A stretch of 62,856 nucleotides of DNA from the NCBI GenBank assembly GCA_030728245.1, contig JANQZX010000098.1, forward strand, positions 14,745 through 77,600, given 5' to 3'. A program made the position numbers and the translations under genes. Positions 44,287 through 53,870 of this stretch are shown piece after piece (within the stretch, counting starts at the first letter, position 1; each line of letters begins with the position of its first letter). This DNA is from Saprospiraceae bacterium (GTDB lineage Bacteria > Bacteroidota > Bacteroidia > Chitinophagales > Saprospiraceae). Under the pieces are notes generated by a model. That model was not told where the DNA came from. It made no database searches and saw nothing but the letters and a program-made list of their open reading frames with translations.

Positions 44287-47200
44287 ATGGCATTTACTAT
44301 AATTTCTGCAGGTGCTGGAAGTGGAAAAACATACAGGCTTACTCAAGAAATGGTTAAAAAGTTAAATGAGGGCTATCCAGCTGCTGGCATCATTGCTACC
44401 ACTTTTACTCAAAAAGCTGCGTCCGAGTTGCAAAGTAGAGTAAGGATAGCTTTATTAAAATTAGGATTACGACAAGAAGCTGAAGCGTTAACCAATGCAT
44501 TGATTGGAACCGTTCATAGTCTGGGAATCAAATTATTACAACGCTTTGCCTTTGAAGCAGGCGTATCACCCATTGTAAATATTATTACTGAAGGAGAACC
44601 GCAATACTATTTCAATCTGGCTATGACTTCTATTTTGACTCCGGAAAAGGTAGAAAAAATGGAGGAGTTGAGCAGGAGACTTACTATCGTAAAAGATGAA
44701 AATAATGGCACAGATTGGAGAAATATAGTAAAAGATTTAACAGATATTGCCAGGGCTAATAATTTTTCAGCAGCCATGTTAAGGGAATCAGCCAACGAAT
44801 CCGTTGCTACCCAACTAAATCTCCTCGAACCTCCTGAGATGGACGCTGAAGCGTTTGACAGGCTTCTCTTAGATCAAATAAAAGATACCTTACATAAAGT
44901 TAGCGAAATCGGTGATGTAACCAAGGTTACTTCAACCAGTCTTGACAAGATTAAAAAAGTAAAGCAATACCTTGAAAACAACATCTTTCCGCCATGGGAA
45001 GATTGGGCCAGGCTATCTAAATTAGATGCCGGGGCAAAAAGTAAGGATGCTATAAAAGAAATGACTGATTTTGCAGCCAGTCATATCCGACATCCACGAT
45101 TCCATGCTGACATTTCCGCATTTATACATGAGATATTTGAACTCGCCATCGAAGCTATGCAAGAGTATAGCCATTTCAAAACACAACGAGGTCTCATTGA
45201 TTACACAGATATGGAGGTTAAAGTGGACGAATTACTCGACAATCCTACCGTTTGCGACATATTGAGATCGGAAATCAGTATTTTAATGGTCGATGAGTTT
45301 CAAGATACCAGCCCCATTCAGTTATCCATATTTCTCAAACTTTCTCAAATAGCTAAACATACTATTTGGGTGGGAGATCCAAAACAAAGTATCTACGGAT
45401 TTAGAGGGGCCGAACCTTCTCTGATGAAAGCCATTATCGATAAAAACGGAGGAGTAAAACCTGAGGATGTTCAAGGAAATTCTTACCGGTCCCGGCAAGA
45501 TCTGGTAAATTGTGTTAACGCTCTTTTCGTTCGCGGATTTAACGATATGCCCTCCTCACAGGTAGAACTTCAACCCATTCGTACCAGGGAAAGTGAATCT
45601 GATCTGTTTGGTCCGGCTCTAAATATGTGGGAATTAAATAAAAATGAAGATGGTAAGAAGCAAAAATTTAATATTCAACATATATCCAACGCATTAGCTC
45701 ACTCCCTAAAATCTCAGTTACAAAAGGGCATCTATATAAAGGATGATCAAAGTGGTGAAATGAGAAGGGCACAAGCAGGTGATGTCGCTATTCTTTGTAA
45801 AAAAAACAGCCTTTGTTTAGACATGGCAGCCTCCTTAAAAATGGCCGGGTTAAATGCTGCCCTTTCTCAACCAGGCATTTTTGACACCATCGAAGGTATT
45901 CTGATTCTCGCCTGTTTAAAATATGTTCAAAGTAAAGATGAGATTGCCCTCACAGAAATTTTATTGTATGGCGAAAAAATGAGTCTCGAGGCAATTTTAC
46001 ACGCAAAGGCTGATCGCCAACGCCAAAAAGCAAATGAAAATGGTCTGAAATTACCCGAATGGGGCATGGATTACCCTCTAACGAGGAAACTGATAGCGTT
46101 ACGAAAAAATAGAAAATATCTCTCCGTTTTTGAAATATTAGACCAGATAATCTCCTCTCTTGATATAAAAAGATTAATTGTTGAATGGGGAAATCCAGAT
46201 CAGCGATTAGATAATATTGATCAAATCAGATCTATTGCTCTTAAATATGAAGAAAGTTGTAAGAGTCTTCATATCGCTACCTCGTTGAGCGGATTTATTT
46301 TCTGGTGTCAACGAAAAATTGAAACTAAAGCAGATTTTCAAGGGGCTGGAGAAGGCCCCGATGCCGTTAGAGTGCTCACCTACCACAGAAGCAAAGGACT
46401 TGAATGGCCTATCGTAATTCTTATGGATCTCGATAAAGAAATTAACACTAAAATCAATAATCTGACCATTGTTCCCAAAAATAACATGGTAGATTTATCT
46501 AATATTCTGGGAAACCGATGGGTTCGTTTATGGATTAATCCTTACGGTAAGAACAATAAAAAAACAGTGCTCTGGGATAATATTGAAAAATCTCCTGAAT
46601 GGGATCACCAGAATAAACAAGATCTTGCCGAAGAAATCAGGCTATTTTATGTAGGATTTACCCGAGCAAGAGATTATCTTATTTTGCCCCAAGCCGACAA
46701 AGATCTCTCCGTTATCAATAGAATCTGGAATAAAGATCTGGAAGAATTGAATGTACTGGATCTTAAAAATGAAACAATTTCTATACCCTGGAAAAATGAA
46801 AACCTAACCTTTAATAGATTTCCTATACGTTTTATTGATAAGACGCCCGAGGTCGTTAGAGAATATGCTTCTTTTCTTTATACGGAAACAGCGAAAGGGG
46901 AGGTTGACCATATAAATAAACTGATTCAATATGAAGATTTATCCGGCATAAAAGAGGTGACAACTACTTTTAATATTATTGAAACTTTTACCATTTGGGA
47001 GGATTTAAACATAGAAAATTGGTCGAATAAAGAAAAAGAAAATTTTAAACTGGCTGTGACAGCCTTTATAAATGAATGGCATCCAGACGAGGAAAGTTAT
47101 AGAATTAAAATTTTGGCAGAAGATTTATTAAAGGAATTTTCACTGACTGACCTTTTACCAAATACCTTTTTCGTAGAGGTAAGTAATCGTTTAACCTCTT

Positions 47201-47532
47201 TAGTCGAACCCCTTTTCTTTGATTTTATAGAGAAAAATCGACCAATTACTTCCTATATTGCACAAAGGGAATATAACTTTGATATTCCTGTGGTCATAGA
47301 ATCAGAACAAGAAAATGTTTTTATCACCCTGATTAATAATTTAGACAGTACAACAGTTGAAGGCCTTTTGGAAGATCATAAAAACAAGCTTGCCTTTGAA
47401 AATGAATTAATTAAGCGGAATAAAGCTTCTGAAAACATTCAAAATTGGGTGCTGTTAGTCTCAAAAGGAATCATTGTAAAAATCGATTGGACCCTAAAAG
47501 ATTCTTTAGAGGAAATTATAAATAACTTGTAA
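44287..47532 (+). CDS. UvrD/Rep-type (AddA-like) superfamily 1 helicase
   Basis: This 1081-residue ATPase has the full UvrD/AddA motor: Walker A GAGSGKT (9-15), motif Ia (TTFTQKAASEL), motif II LMVDEFQDTSP (near 335), GDPKQSIYGFRGAEP (near 365), VRVLTYHRSKGLEWPIVIL (near 700) and YVGFTRARDYL (near 795). Its long inserts and ATFTQKAA motif resemble the AddA/RecB branch. The C-terminal 200 residues show no PD-(D/E)xK motif such as GxIDL...DYK, so a nuclease domain is absent or badly degraded, and no AddB-like gene lies beside it. It probably translocates on single-stranded DNA in repair or recombination. The downstream DinB gene starts 2 bp later. Confidence 0.9.
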   Translation: MAFTIISAGAGSGKTYRLTQEMVKKLNEGYPAAGIIATTFTQKAASELQSRVRIALLKLGLRQEAEALTNALIGTVHSLGIKLLQRFAFEAGVSPIVNIITEGEPQYYFNLAMTSILTPEKVEKMEELSRRLTIVKDENNGTDWRNIVKDLTDIARANNFSAAMLRESANESVATQLNLLEPPEMDAEAFDRLLLDQIKDTLHKVSEIGDVTKVTSTSLDKIKKVKQYLENNIFPPWEDWARLSKLDAGAKSKDAIKEMTDFAASHIRHPRFHADISAFIHEIFELAIEAMQEYSHFKTQRGLIDYTDMEVKVDELLDNPTVCDILRSEISILMVDEFQDTSPIQLSIFLKLSQIAKHTIWVGDPKQSIYGFRGAEPSLMKAIIDKNGGVKPEDVQGNSYRSRQDLVNCVNALFVRGFNDMPSSQVELQPIRTRESESDLFGPALNMWELNKNEDGKKQKFNIQHISNALAHSLKSQLQKGIYIKDDQSGEMRRAQAGDVAILCKKNSLCLDMAASLKMAGLNAALSQPGIFDTIEGILILACLKYVQSKDEIALTEILLYGEKMSLEAILHAKADRQRQKANENGLKLPEWGMDYPLTRKLIALRKNRKYLSVFEILDQIISSLDIKRLIVEWGNPDQRLDNIDQIRSIALKYEESCKSLHIATSLSGFIFWCQRKIETKADFQGAGEGPDAVRVLTYHRSKGLEWPIVILMDLDKEINTKINNLTIVPKNNMVDLSNILGNRWVRLWINPYGKNNKKTVLWDNIEKSPEWDHQNKQDLAEEIRLFYVGFTRARDYLILPQADKDLSVINRIWNKDLEELNVLDLKNETISIPWKNENLTFNRFPIRFIDKTPEVVREYASFLYTETAKGEVDHINKLIQYEDLSGIKEVTTTFNIIETFTIWEDLNIENWSNKEKENFKLAVTAFINEWHPDEESYRIKILAEDLLKEFSLTDLLPNTFFVEVSNRLTSLVEPLFFDFIEKNRPITSYIAQREYNFDIPVVIESEQENVFITLINNLDSTTVEGLLEDHKNKLAFENELIKRNKASENIQNWVLLVSKGIIVKIDWTLKDSLEEIINNL

Positions 47533-47534
47533 CC

Positions 47535-48050
47535 ATGAAAAAAAATATTAGCCTCATTTTATGCCTCTCTTTCTTTTTGTCAGTCATGAACGGGCAAATC
47601 TCTTTTATCCAGGACCATATTACTAAATGGCAAAATGGACTAAAATATACAGAGGATGTTATGAATACGCTGCCCGATTCACTCTGGAATTTTAAACCTG
47701 TAAAAGAAGAAATGTCTTTTCGGGAACAAGTTTTACATATTACTCAAAATATGTATTGGTTAAGCAGTACTTACCTGAATGGTGAAAGTTTAGGGTTGAA
47801 AATAAAAGATGAAGGTCAATCTATCCAGGAAATTAAGTCCCAATACCTCGACATCGGAAAATATACCTTAAAAGTGCTTAAGAATTTAGAGGAAAATGAA
47901 CTTTCTGAAAGAGTAAATTTTTTTGCAGGAAACCTCACCCGCTGGCAGATATTTGAATTGATGCATGATCATCATACGCATCATAGAGGACAAATTATCG
48001 TTTACCTAAGGCTTAATGGATTCAAACCACCTAAGTACGTCGGATGGTAG
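47535..48050 (+). CDS. Exported DinB-family protein
   Basis: This 171-residue protein has a signal peptide (1-20, ending VMNGQ) and a DinB/YfiT four-helix domain. The putative metal-binding histidines are His68 (VLHITQNMYWL) and the HDHHTHHRGQ cluster at 144-152, which is typical of DinB-like thiol transferases and hydrolases. Its start is 2 bp after the helicase stop, so the genes are probably cotranscribed. The DinB name comes from a DNA-damage-induced gene, but the fold has no polymerase activity. The periplasmic location is notable next to a DNA helicase, and its substrate is unknown. Confidence 0.85.
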   Translation: MKKNISLILCLSFFLSVMNGQISFIQDHITKWQNGLKYTEDVMNTLPDSLWNFKPVKEEMSFREQVLHITQNMYWLSSTYLNGESLGLKIKDEGQSIQEIKSQYLDIGKYTLKVLKNLEENELSERVNFFAGNLTRWQIFELMHDHHTHHRGQIIVYLRLNGFKPPKYVGW

Positions 48051-48135
48051 TATTACTATCAATAACATTATAGTGCTTTTGTCGATAAAAAATACTATAT
48101 CTTCTAAATATAATATGGAGGTAGTAAAACCACTA

Positions 48136-48143
48136 TATCTTTG
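48136..48143 (+). promoter_or_regulatory. Candidate promoter -7 box (TATCTTTG)
   Basis: An exact TAnnTTTG match 18 bases before the ATG at 48162. It also covers an in-frame TTG at 48141, which is therefore unlikely to be the start codon. No clear -33 TTTG. Confidence 0.45.
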
Positions 48144-48161
48144 AAAAAAAATAAATCCAAA

Positions 48162-48878
48162 ATGATGAAAACAACATTTTTTTCTATCCTAACCATGGTT
48201 TGTATCCTATTTACCAATGTGACTGGAAATGCTCAAACCGCGGATGAAATTATTAATAAGTATCTAGAGGCATTAGGAGGTCAGGAAAAATTAAAAACCA
48301 TTCAAACCGTTGTTATGGAAGGAAGTCTTTCCGTTCAAGGTTTTGAATTACCTATTAAATTATCCTCTGTGCACAACAAAGGAGTGCGTCAGGACTTCAG
48401 TTTAAACGGCATGAATGGATATTCCATTATAACTCCTACTGCAGGCTGGAACTTTAATCCATTCCAGGGGCAGACAAAACCTGAACCTGTTACAGCAGAT
48501 GACATTAATGAAGGCATTAACCAATTGGATATTCAAAGTCCCTTTGTTGATTACGCAGCGAAAGGACATGCCATTGAATTGTTGGAAAATGAGGATATTG
48601 AAGGTACTGAATGCCATAAAATCAGGTTTACCTACAAAAATGGAAAAGAAGAATTCTGCTTTTTCGATCCATCCACCTTTTATATGGTCAGACAGAAAAG
48701 TAAAACCAAGGCAAACGGTCAGGAAATAGAATTGGTAAGTGATTTGTCAGGCTATTCGCCCAATGAACAGGGTTATGTATTTCCAATGACTATTGGCAGT
48801 GCTATGGGTACCATTACCATGAAATCGGTAAAAGTAAACACAACGGTTGCTGAAACATTATTCACCGTAGATAAATAA
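48162..48878 (+). CDS. Exported LolA-like lipoprotein-sorting-fold protein
   Basis: From ATG 48162 (or the adjacent ATG) the product is about 238 residues. The signal peptide reads MMKTTFFSILTMVCILFTNVTGNAQ. The mature part begins TADEIINKYLEALGGQEKLKTIQTVVMEGSLSVQGFELP, the standard opening of a Bacteroidota family with a LolA/LppX-like half-barrel, followed by strands up to SAMGTITMKSVKVNT. Such proteins bind hydrophobic ligands in the periplasm; ligand and partner are unknown. Its stop overlaps the start of the propeller gene by one base (TAATG), so the pair is translationally coupled. Confidence 0.85.
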   Translation: MMKTTFFSILTMVCILFTNVTGNAQTADEIINKYLEALGGQEKLKTIQTVVMEGSLSVQGFELPIKLSSVHNKGVRQDFSLNGMNGYSIITPTAGWNFNPFQGQTKPEPVTADDINEGINQLDIQSPFVDYAAKGHAIELLENEDIEGTECHKIRFTYKNGKEEFCFFDPSTFYMVRQKSKTKANGQEIELVSDLSGYSPNEQGYVFPMTIGSAMGTITMKSVKVNTTVAETLFTVDK

Positions 48879-51800
48879 TGATGAATTTAAAGAAATTTAT
48901 TGGCTTAAATCTCCTGATTGGAGGTTTAAGTTTACCTTCTTTTGCCCAAAATACTACGATTAATGCCAGTACCTTTGGTGTATTGGAAGCCAGGCAATTA
49001 GGCCCGGGAACGATGAGTGGCAGAATTTCCGCCATTGAAGGCGTTGTGTCGGATCCAAAAATCCTTTATGTTGGTACAGCGGGTGGAGGTATCTGGAAAT
49101 CCATAAATTCAGGCGCCTCTTTCAAACCTATTTTTGATAAATACTGTCAGAGCATTGGTGCCTTAGCTATTGACCCCACCAATGCAAAGATTATTTATGC
49201 GGGAACAGGTGAGAGTAACATGCGAAACTCTGTGTCCATTGGTGATGGTCTTTACAAAACGACCGATAGTGGGGAAAACTGGAAGAAAATAGGTCTTGAC
49301 AGTACTGAACATATTTCAAAAATTGCCATTGATCCCAAAAATCCTTCTACTTTATATGTAGCCGTACCAGGTGCCCTGTGGTCTGATAGCCCTCACCGGG
49401 GATTATATAAATCTGAAGATGGAGGAAAAACATGGTCTAAAATTTTATATATCAATGAAAAAACGGGTGTTGCAGACCTGTTACTCGACCCCCGTGACGC
49501 CTCTGTCATTTATGCAACTACCTGGGAGTTCCGAAGAACCGCTTATAGTTTTTCAAGTGGTGGCAATGGCAGCGGTCTTTATAAAAGTACGGATGCAGGG
49601 AAAACCTGGAAAGAAATTACCAAAGGTCTTCCTCAAAAACCATTTGGAAGAATCGCCATGGCTTTAGCTCCTTCTGCGCCTGAAAATTTACTGGCTATTG
49701 TAGAAAGTGAAAATACCGGGCTATATATTAGTAGCGATAATGGTGAAAGCTGGAAACCTCAGAGTGCTTCCTTAAATGTAGTGAGCAGGCCTTTTTATTT
49801 CAGTACCCTGGTGGTTGACCCCAAAGACGCGAAAAGGGTTTACCGCCCAGCTTACAGTTTCAGTTATAGTAGTGATGGTGGCTATTCATTCACCGATGCC
49901 AGTAGCGAAGGTGGTTGGGTTCATAGTGATCATCATGCGCTTTGGATTAACCCCAATAATACCGCTCAAATGTACCTTGGAACCGACGGTGGGGTTTATT
50001 TGAGTCAAGACAGAGGGGTTACCTGGATTTTTCTAAGCAACCTTCCCGTAGGTCAATTTTATCACGTCGCCGTGGATAATGAAACTCCCTATCGAATTTA
50101 TGGCGGATTACAAGATAATGGGAGTTGGGTCGCTCCTTCTGCCGTGCCAGGTGGTATAAGTAATGGCGATTGGAAAAGCATTTATGGAGGAGATGGATTC
50201 TGGACCGTACCCGATCCTTTACATCCTGATTATGCTTATGCAGAAGCACAGGGTGGTTCCATGGCCAGAGTCCATTTAAAAACATTCAAAACGCTTGACA
50301 TAAAACCTCAGGCAGGAAAGGGCGATGGTAAGTTGCGATGGAATTGGAATACGCCCATCGTTACCGGTGCTGCAAATAAAGGTAATCTTTATACGGGTGC
50401 TCAATATTTGTTCAAAAGCACAGACCAGGGTAGAAATTGGGAGAGAATTTCTCCCGATTTGACTACAAATGATCCAAAAAAGCAGGAACAAGAAAAAAGC
50501 GGTGGTATCAGCGCCGATGTGACCAGTGCTGAAAACCACACGACTATCTTCGCTATAGCAGAAAGTCCGTTAGACGAAAAAATCATTTGGGTAGGTACCG
50601 ATGACGGAAATTTACAGGTGACCACCGATGGAGGTAAAACCTGGACAAATACCAGTGCCAATGTGGCAAAAACAGGTATTCCTGCCCAGGCTTGGGTCAG
50701 TAGTGTGGAACCGGGCAGATTTGATAAAAACACTATTTATGCCACTTTTGACCACCATGCCTATGGGGATCATAAAACATATTTAGCAAAATCAACTGAC
50801 CTGGGCAAAACATGGATTTCTTTAAAAAGTAGTGAATTCACAGGTTTTGCTCATAAGATAAAAGAAGATCTGGTGCGTCCCGATTTACTTTTCCTTGGCA
50901 CAGAAATGGGATTTTTCACCAGTTTTGATGGAGGAAAAAAATGGAACAGGATGAAAAATAATATTCCCTGGTATGCCTTAGTCCGGGATATTGCCATTCA
51001 TCCTAAAACAAACGACCTCATTCTTGGTACTCACGGCAGAGGAATCATTGTTATAGATGATATAAGTCCTATGAGATCATTGACGGAAAAAGAAGCGATG
51101 CAAGCCGCCATTTTTCTGCCTACCCCTCCCCTTGCCATTTCAGATGGTGAATTTTCAGCAGGAAGCTTTCCCGCAACGGGCGGATGGGTAGCTCCAAATG
51201 CTCCAGGAATAAAACCTATAATTTATTATCTTAAAGATAGACCGAGTACGGGTGAATTTTCCATTGATATTTTGGATGAACAAGGGAAGCTGGTACAAAA
51301 ACTAAGTAATCCTTCCAAAAGAAAAGGATTAAACAAGGTGTTTTGGAATTTGCGAATGGAACCCCCAAAAACGGCCAAAGGAAGCAAGGTAGATTATGCT
51401 ACTTTTACTGCACCCGCTGTTTTACCAGGTAATTATACAGTTAGGATGACCAAAGGTACTGAGGTAATTACCCAAAATATTCAGCTGGTTCACGACGAAT
51501 CTAATCCCTCTTTTAGTTTGGAAGACAGGAAAGCAAGGCATGCCTTGAGTATGCAATTATACGAAATGCAAAAGAATTTAGCCTCTTTGGTAGATGAATT
51601 GATCGCTGAGGAGGAACTCTTAACTAAATTAAGTGCGGAAGTTAAAAAACCTGCTTACAAGGAAACCCTTTCCCAATCGGCCAAAGCACTTTATACATTG
51701 AGAGAAACATTGGTTCCCGTCGAAATGAAAAGCATGTTTGCCGACATCAGAAGGCTTCGGGAGGATATCAGTGAAGTTTATGTCGCCGTTTGTAGCAATG

Positions 51801-51934
51801 ACTCAAAACCTAGTAATTTGCAGGAAACGAGGGCAAAAGACCTAAATGAAGAAATAAAGAAGGCAAATGAAGCCCTTACCTCGTTGAAAAACAAATATGT
51901 GCCCATTTTGAATAAGATAGGGCCAAAACCATAA
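48878..51934 (+). CDS. Secreted sortilin/BNR-type beta-propeller protein
   Basis: This 1018-residue protein has a signal peptide (1-23, ending PSFAQ). About 700 residues of beta-propeller follow with many Asp-box repeats (S/T-x-D-x-G-x-x-W): TTDSGENW, SEDGGKTW, STDAGKTW, SSDNGESW, TTDGGKTW, STDLGKTW. The first blade carries the conserved RQLGPGTMSGRISAIEG and VGTAGGGIWKSINSGASF seen in the VPS10/sortilin-like family of Bacteroidota. A C-terminal beta domain (about 750-860) and a helical tail (about 870-1010) complete it. There is no T9SS sorting domain, so it is probably periplasmic or cell-associated. Glycosyl-hydrolase naming is common for the family but no catalytic residues are evident. 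It is coupled to the LolA-like gene. Confidence 0.9.
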   Translation: MMNLKKFIGLNLLIGGLSLPSFAQNTTINASTFGVLEARQLGPGTMSGRISAIEGVVSDPKILYVGTAGGGIWKSINSGASFKPIFDKYCQSIGALAIDPTNAKIIYAGTGESNMRNSVSIGDGLYKTTDSGENWKKIGLDSTEHISKIAIDPKNPSTLYVAVPGALWSDSPHRGLYKSEDGGKTWSKILYINEKTGVADLLLDPRDASVIYATTWEFRRTAYSFSSGGNGSGLYKSTDAGKTWKEITKGLPQKPFGRIAMALAPSAPENLLAIVESENTGLYISSDNGESWKPQSASLNVVSRPFYFSTLVVDPKDAKRVYRPAYSFSYSSDGGYSFTDASSEGGWVHSDHHALWINPNNTAQMYLGTDGGVYLSQDRGVTWIFLSNLPVGQFYHVAVDNETPYRIYGGLQDNGSWVAPSAVPGGISNGDWKSIYGGDGFWTVPDPLHPDYAYAEAQGGSMARVHLKTFKTLDIKPQAGKGDGKLRWNWNTPIVTGAANKGNLYTGAQYLFKSTDQGRNWERISPDLTTNDPKKQEQEKSGGISADVTSAENHTTIFAIAESPLDEKIIWVGTDDGNLQVTTDGGKTWTNTSANVAKTGIPAQAWVSSVEPGRFDKNTIYATFDHHAYGDHKTYLAKSTDLGKTWISLKSSEFTGFAHKIKEDLVRPDLLFLGTEMGFFTSFDGGKKWNRMKNNIPWYALVRDIAIHPKTNDLILGTHGRGIIVIDDISPMRSLTEKEAMQAAIFLPTPPLAISDGEFSAGSFPATGGWVAPNAPGIKPIIYYLKDRPSTGEFSIDILDEQGKLVQKLSNPSKRKGLNKVFWNLRMEPPKTAKGSKVDYATFTAPAVLPGNYTVRMTKGTEVITQNIQLVHDESNPSFSLEDRKARHALSMQLYEMQKNLASLVDELIAEEELLTKLSAEVKKPAYKETLSQSAKALYTLRETLVPVEMKSMFADIRRLREDISEVYVAVCSNDSKPSNLQETRAKDLNEEIKKANEALTSLKNKYVPILNKIGPKP

Positions 51935-51958
51935 TTCATAAAATAATTAATTTTGATC

Positions 51959-52009
51959 GGACAATCCTCTTTTCCTTTGATGTAAGGAAAGGAGGATTGT
52001 CCTTTTTTT
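51959..52009 (+). terminator. Strong rho-independent terminator after the propeller gene
   Basis: A 19-bp stem (GGACAATCCTCTTTTCCTT paired with AAGGAAAGGAGGATTGTCC, one T-G wobble) with a 6-base loop is followed by seven T. It begins 24 bases after the propeller stop. The T-tract end (TTTG) also serves as possible -33 of the next promoter. Confidence 0.95.
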
Positions 52010-52032
52010 GTCCTTTCCTTTTATTATATTTG
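52007..52032 (+). promoter_or_regulatory. Candidate promoter for the DUF1080 gene (TTTG-N14-TATATTTG)
   Basis: TATATTTG at 52025-52032 is an exact TAnnTTTG match 29 bases before the ATG at 52062. The nearest TTTG (52007-52010), at the end of the preceding terminator T-run, is 14 bases away, slightly short of the usual 17-23. Confidence 0.5.
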
Positions 52033-52061
52033 TATATCAAATTTTAACAAAACAATTGTAA

Positions 52062-53852
52062 ATGGAAAAGATTTTTTGGGTATGCTTATTTTGGATACCA
52101 ATGACCTTGAATGCTCAGGAATATATTCCTCTGGAAGATTTATCTTTCTTTAAATCTACTGGGAAAACAAATTGGAAATTAGCTAAGGATGCTTCAGCTG
52201 ATCTTTCAAAAAAAGATATATTTACGCTTACTCCTGGCACAGGTGTTTTGGTGAATCTACCTTCCGAAGGTAATATGTCAAATCTTCATTCGGCGAAAGA
52301 ATATGGAGACGTTGATATCAGCTTTGATTTTATGATGTCCGCTCATTCTAATTCCGGTTTTTATTTACAGGGTAGATATGAGGTTCAATTACTGGATTCA
52401 TGGGGTGTTTTAAATCCGACAACGGCCGATTGTGGTGGTATATATCAGAGATTCAAGCAAGGTCCTCCCCTTGTAACCTACGAAGGTTATGCTCCCAGGG
52501 TAAACGCTTGTCTGGCTCCCGGCTTGTGGCAACACATAGATATTTCTTTTCAAGCGCCAAGATTTGATGGTAATGGAAAAAAAATATCCGATGCAAAAAT
52601 GATTCAAATTAAGCTTAACGGTGCCGTTATTCATGAAAACGTAAGCCTTAGCGGTCCCACAGGAGGTTCAATTTCTGAAATGGAAACAGAAAAAGGACCT
52701 TTTGTTATACAAGGAGATCATGGATCTGTAGCTTTCAGACATTTTACTGTGAAAGACCTGGGCGACAAACCTGCCTATTTAGATCCTGTTAATTATCAGG
52801 TTTATTTTGGAGAATTCAAAGGTCGCGAAGAATTATCAGCTAAAAAACCAGAGGTAACAGTAACTTCAGATAAGCTTACCTGGGATCTTACCTCAAATAC
52901 TTCTCAATTTGCAAATAGCATAAAAACAATGCTAAATATTCCCACCGCCGGAGAACATAGAGTTGAATTTGAAATTAAAGGAAAGTATTTTATTCAGATA
53001 AATGGCAAGGAGGTTTATGCAGAACCTAAAGAGGAAGATAATAATCGGAGAACTCTTCTCCTTGACTTACCGGCAGGAAAGGTTCCGTTTGAAATTATTC
53101 AAATTAAAACAGATAAAAGGGTAAATAACTCTTTGGGCTTTTGGATAAGCGGTCCAAATTTCAGAAATACCGCCCTTCATAGCACTGGCTCTTATCTATC
53201 TACATCAACTAGTGAAGAAATTACCCTCGATGCAAGTACTCCCAGAGTATTTCGTTCCTTCATGGATGTAATGAAAAATGGGAAAAGGATAAAAAGAGTG
53301 GTCCATGCCGTAAATGTGGGAAGTCCTGATAAATTGCACTACACCTTTGACCTGGATAATGCTAATATAGTTCAGATATGGAAAGGAAACTTTTTGAACA
53401 CCACCCCAATGTGGGATGATCGTGGCGATGGTTCGTCCAGACCCTTAGGTGCTGTTTTAACGCTTTCTCCCAATGCTTTTTTTACTGGTAAATCCACTGT
53501 TTTTAGTCAGGATAATTTAGGTGAAAATCTATTGATAAAAGGCTATGAACTTGATAATGAAGATATTCCAACCTTTAATTATATGATTGACGGTGCTGAT
53601 ATTCTTGACAAAACCGTTTTGGTTAATAAAAAGCATTTCCAAAGAACGCTGACAATAAAAAATCCTAATCCCAATCATGTTTGTCGACTTGCCGTGGGTA
53701 GTGACATCATAAAAACTGGGGAAAACAGGTATCTTATAGATGGGAAAGCCTATTATATCGAAGTCGCTGGAGCAACGATTGAAACGGGAGATAATCAAAA
53801 AGCATTGGTTGTTCCGGCTTCAGACAAAGTTCAATATTCAATTATTTGGTAA
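52062..53852 (+). CDS. Secreted DUF1080 (3-keto-disaccharide hydrolase-like) protein
   Basis: This 596-residue protein has a signal peptide (1-18, ending LNAQ). Residues about 35-235 match the DUF1080 concanavalin-like fold: EYGDVDISFDFMMSAHSNSGFYLQGRYEVQLLDSWGV, then GGIYQR, PGLWQHIDISFQAPRFD and GPFVIQGDHGSVAFRHFTVKDL. Characterised members cleave 3-keto-glycosides. The remaining 350 residues contain further beta domains, including a PA14-like segment (MLNIPTAGEHRVEFEIKGKYFIQINGKEVY) that may bind sugars. It is followed after 18 bp by the propeller-cytochrome gene and likely works with it. Hydrolysis of oxidised disaccharides is inferred from the family, and no substrate is proven. Confidence 0.88.
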   Translation: MEKIFWVCLFWIPMTLNAQEYIPLEDLSFFKSTGKTNWKLAKDASADLSKKDIFTLTPGTGVLVNLPSEGNMSNLHSAKEYGDVDISFDFMMSAHSNSGFYLQGRYEVQLLDSWGVLNPTTADCGGIYQRFKQGPPLVTYEGYAPRVNACLAPGLWQHIDISFQAPRFDGNGKKISDAKMIQIKLNGAVIHENVSLSGPTGGSISEMETEKGPFVIQGDHGSVAFRHFTVKDLGDKPAYLDPVNYQVYFGEFKGREELSAKKPEVTVTSDKLTWDLTSNTSQFANSIKTMLNIPTAGEHRVEFEIKGKYFIQINGKEVYAEPKEEDNNRRTLLLDLPAGKVPFEIIQIKTDKRVNNSLGFWISGPNFRNTALHSTGSYLSTSTSEEITLDASTPRVFRSFMDVMKNGKRIKRVVHAVNVGSPDKLHYTFDLDNANIVQIWKGNFLNTTPMWDDRGDGSSRPLGAVLTLSPNAFFTGKSTVFSQDNLGENLLIKGYELDNEDIPTFNYMIDGADILDKTVLVNKKHFQRTLTIKNPNPNHVCRLAVGSDIIKTGENRYLIDGKAYYIEVAGATIETGDNQKALVVPASDKVQYSIIW

Positions 53853-53870
53853 ATCATCAATGACCATAAC

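Noticed and set aside
48141-48161. TTG at 48141 as start of the LolA-like gene
   Set aside because: It lies within the TATCTTTG promoter box; the ATG pair at 48162 is preceded by an A-rich leader and gives a standard signal peptide.
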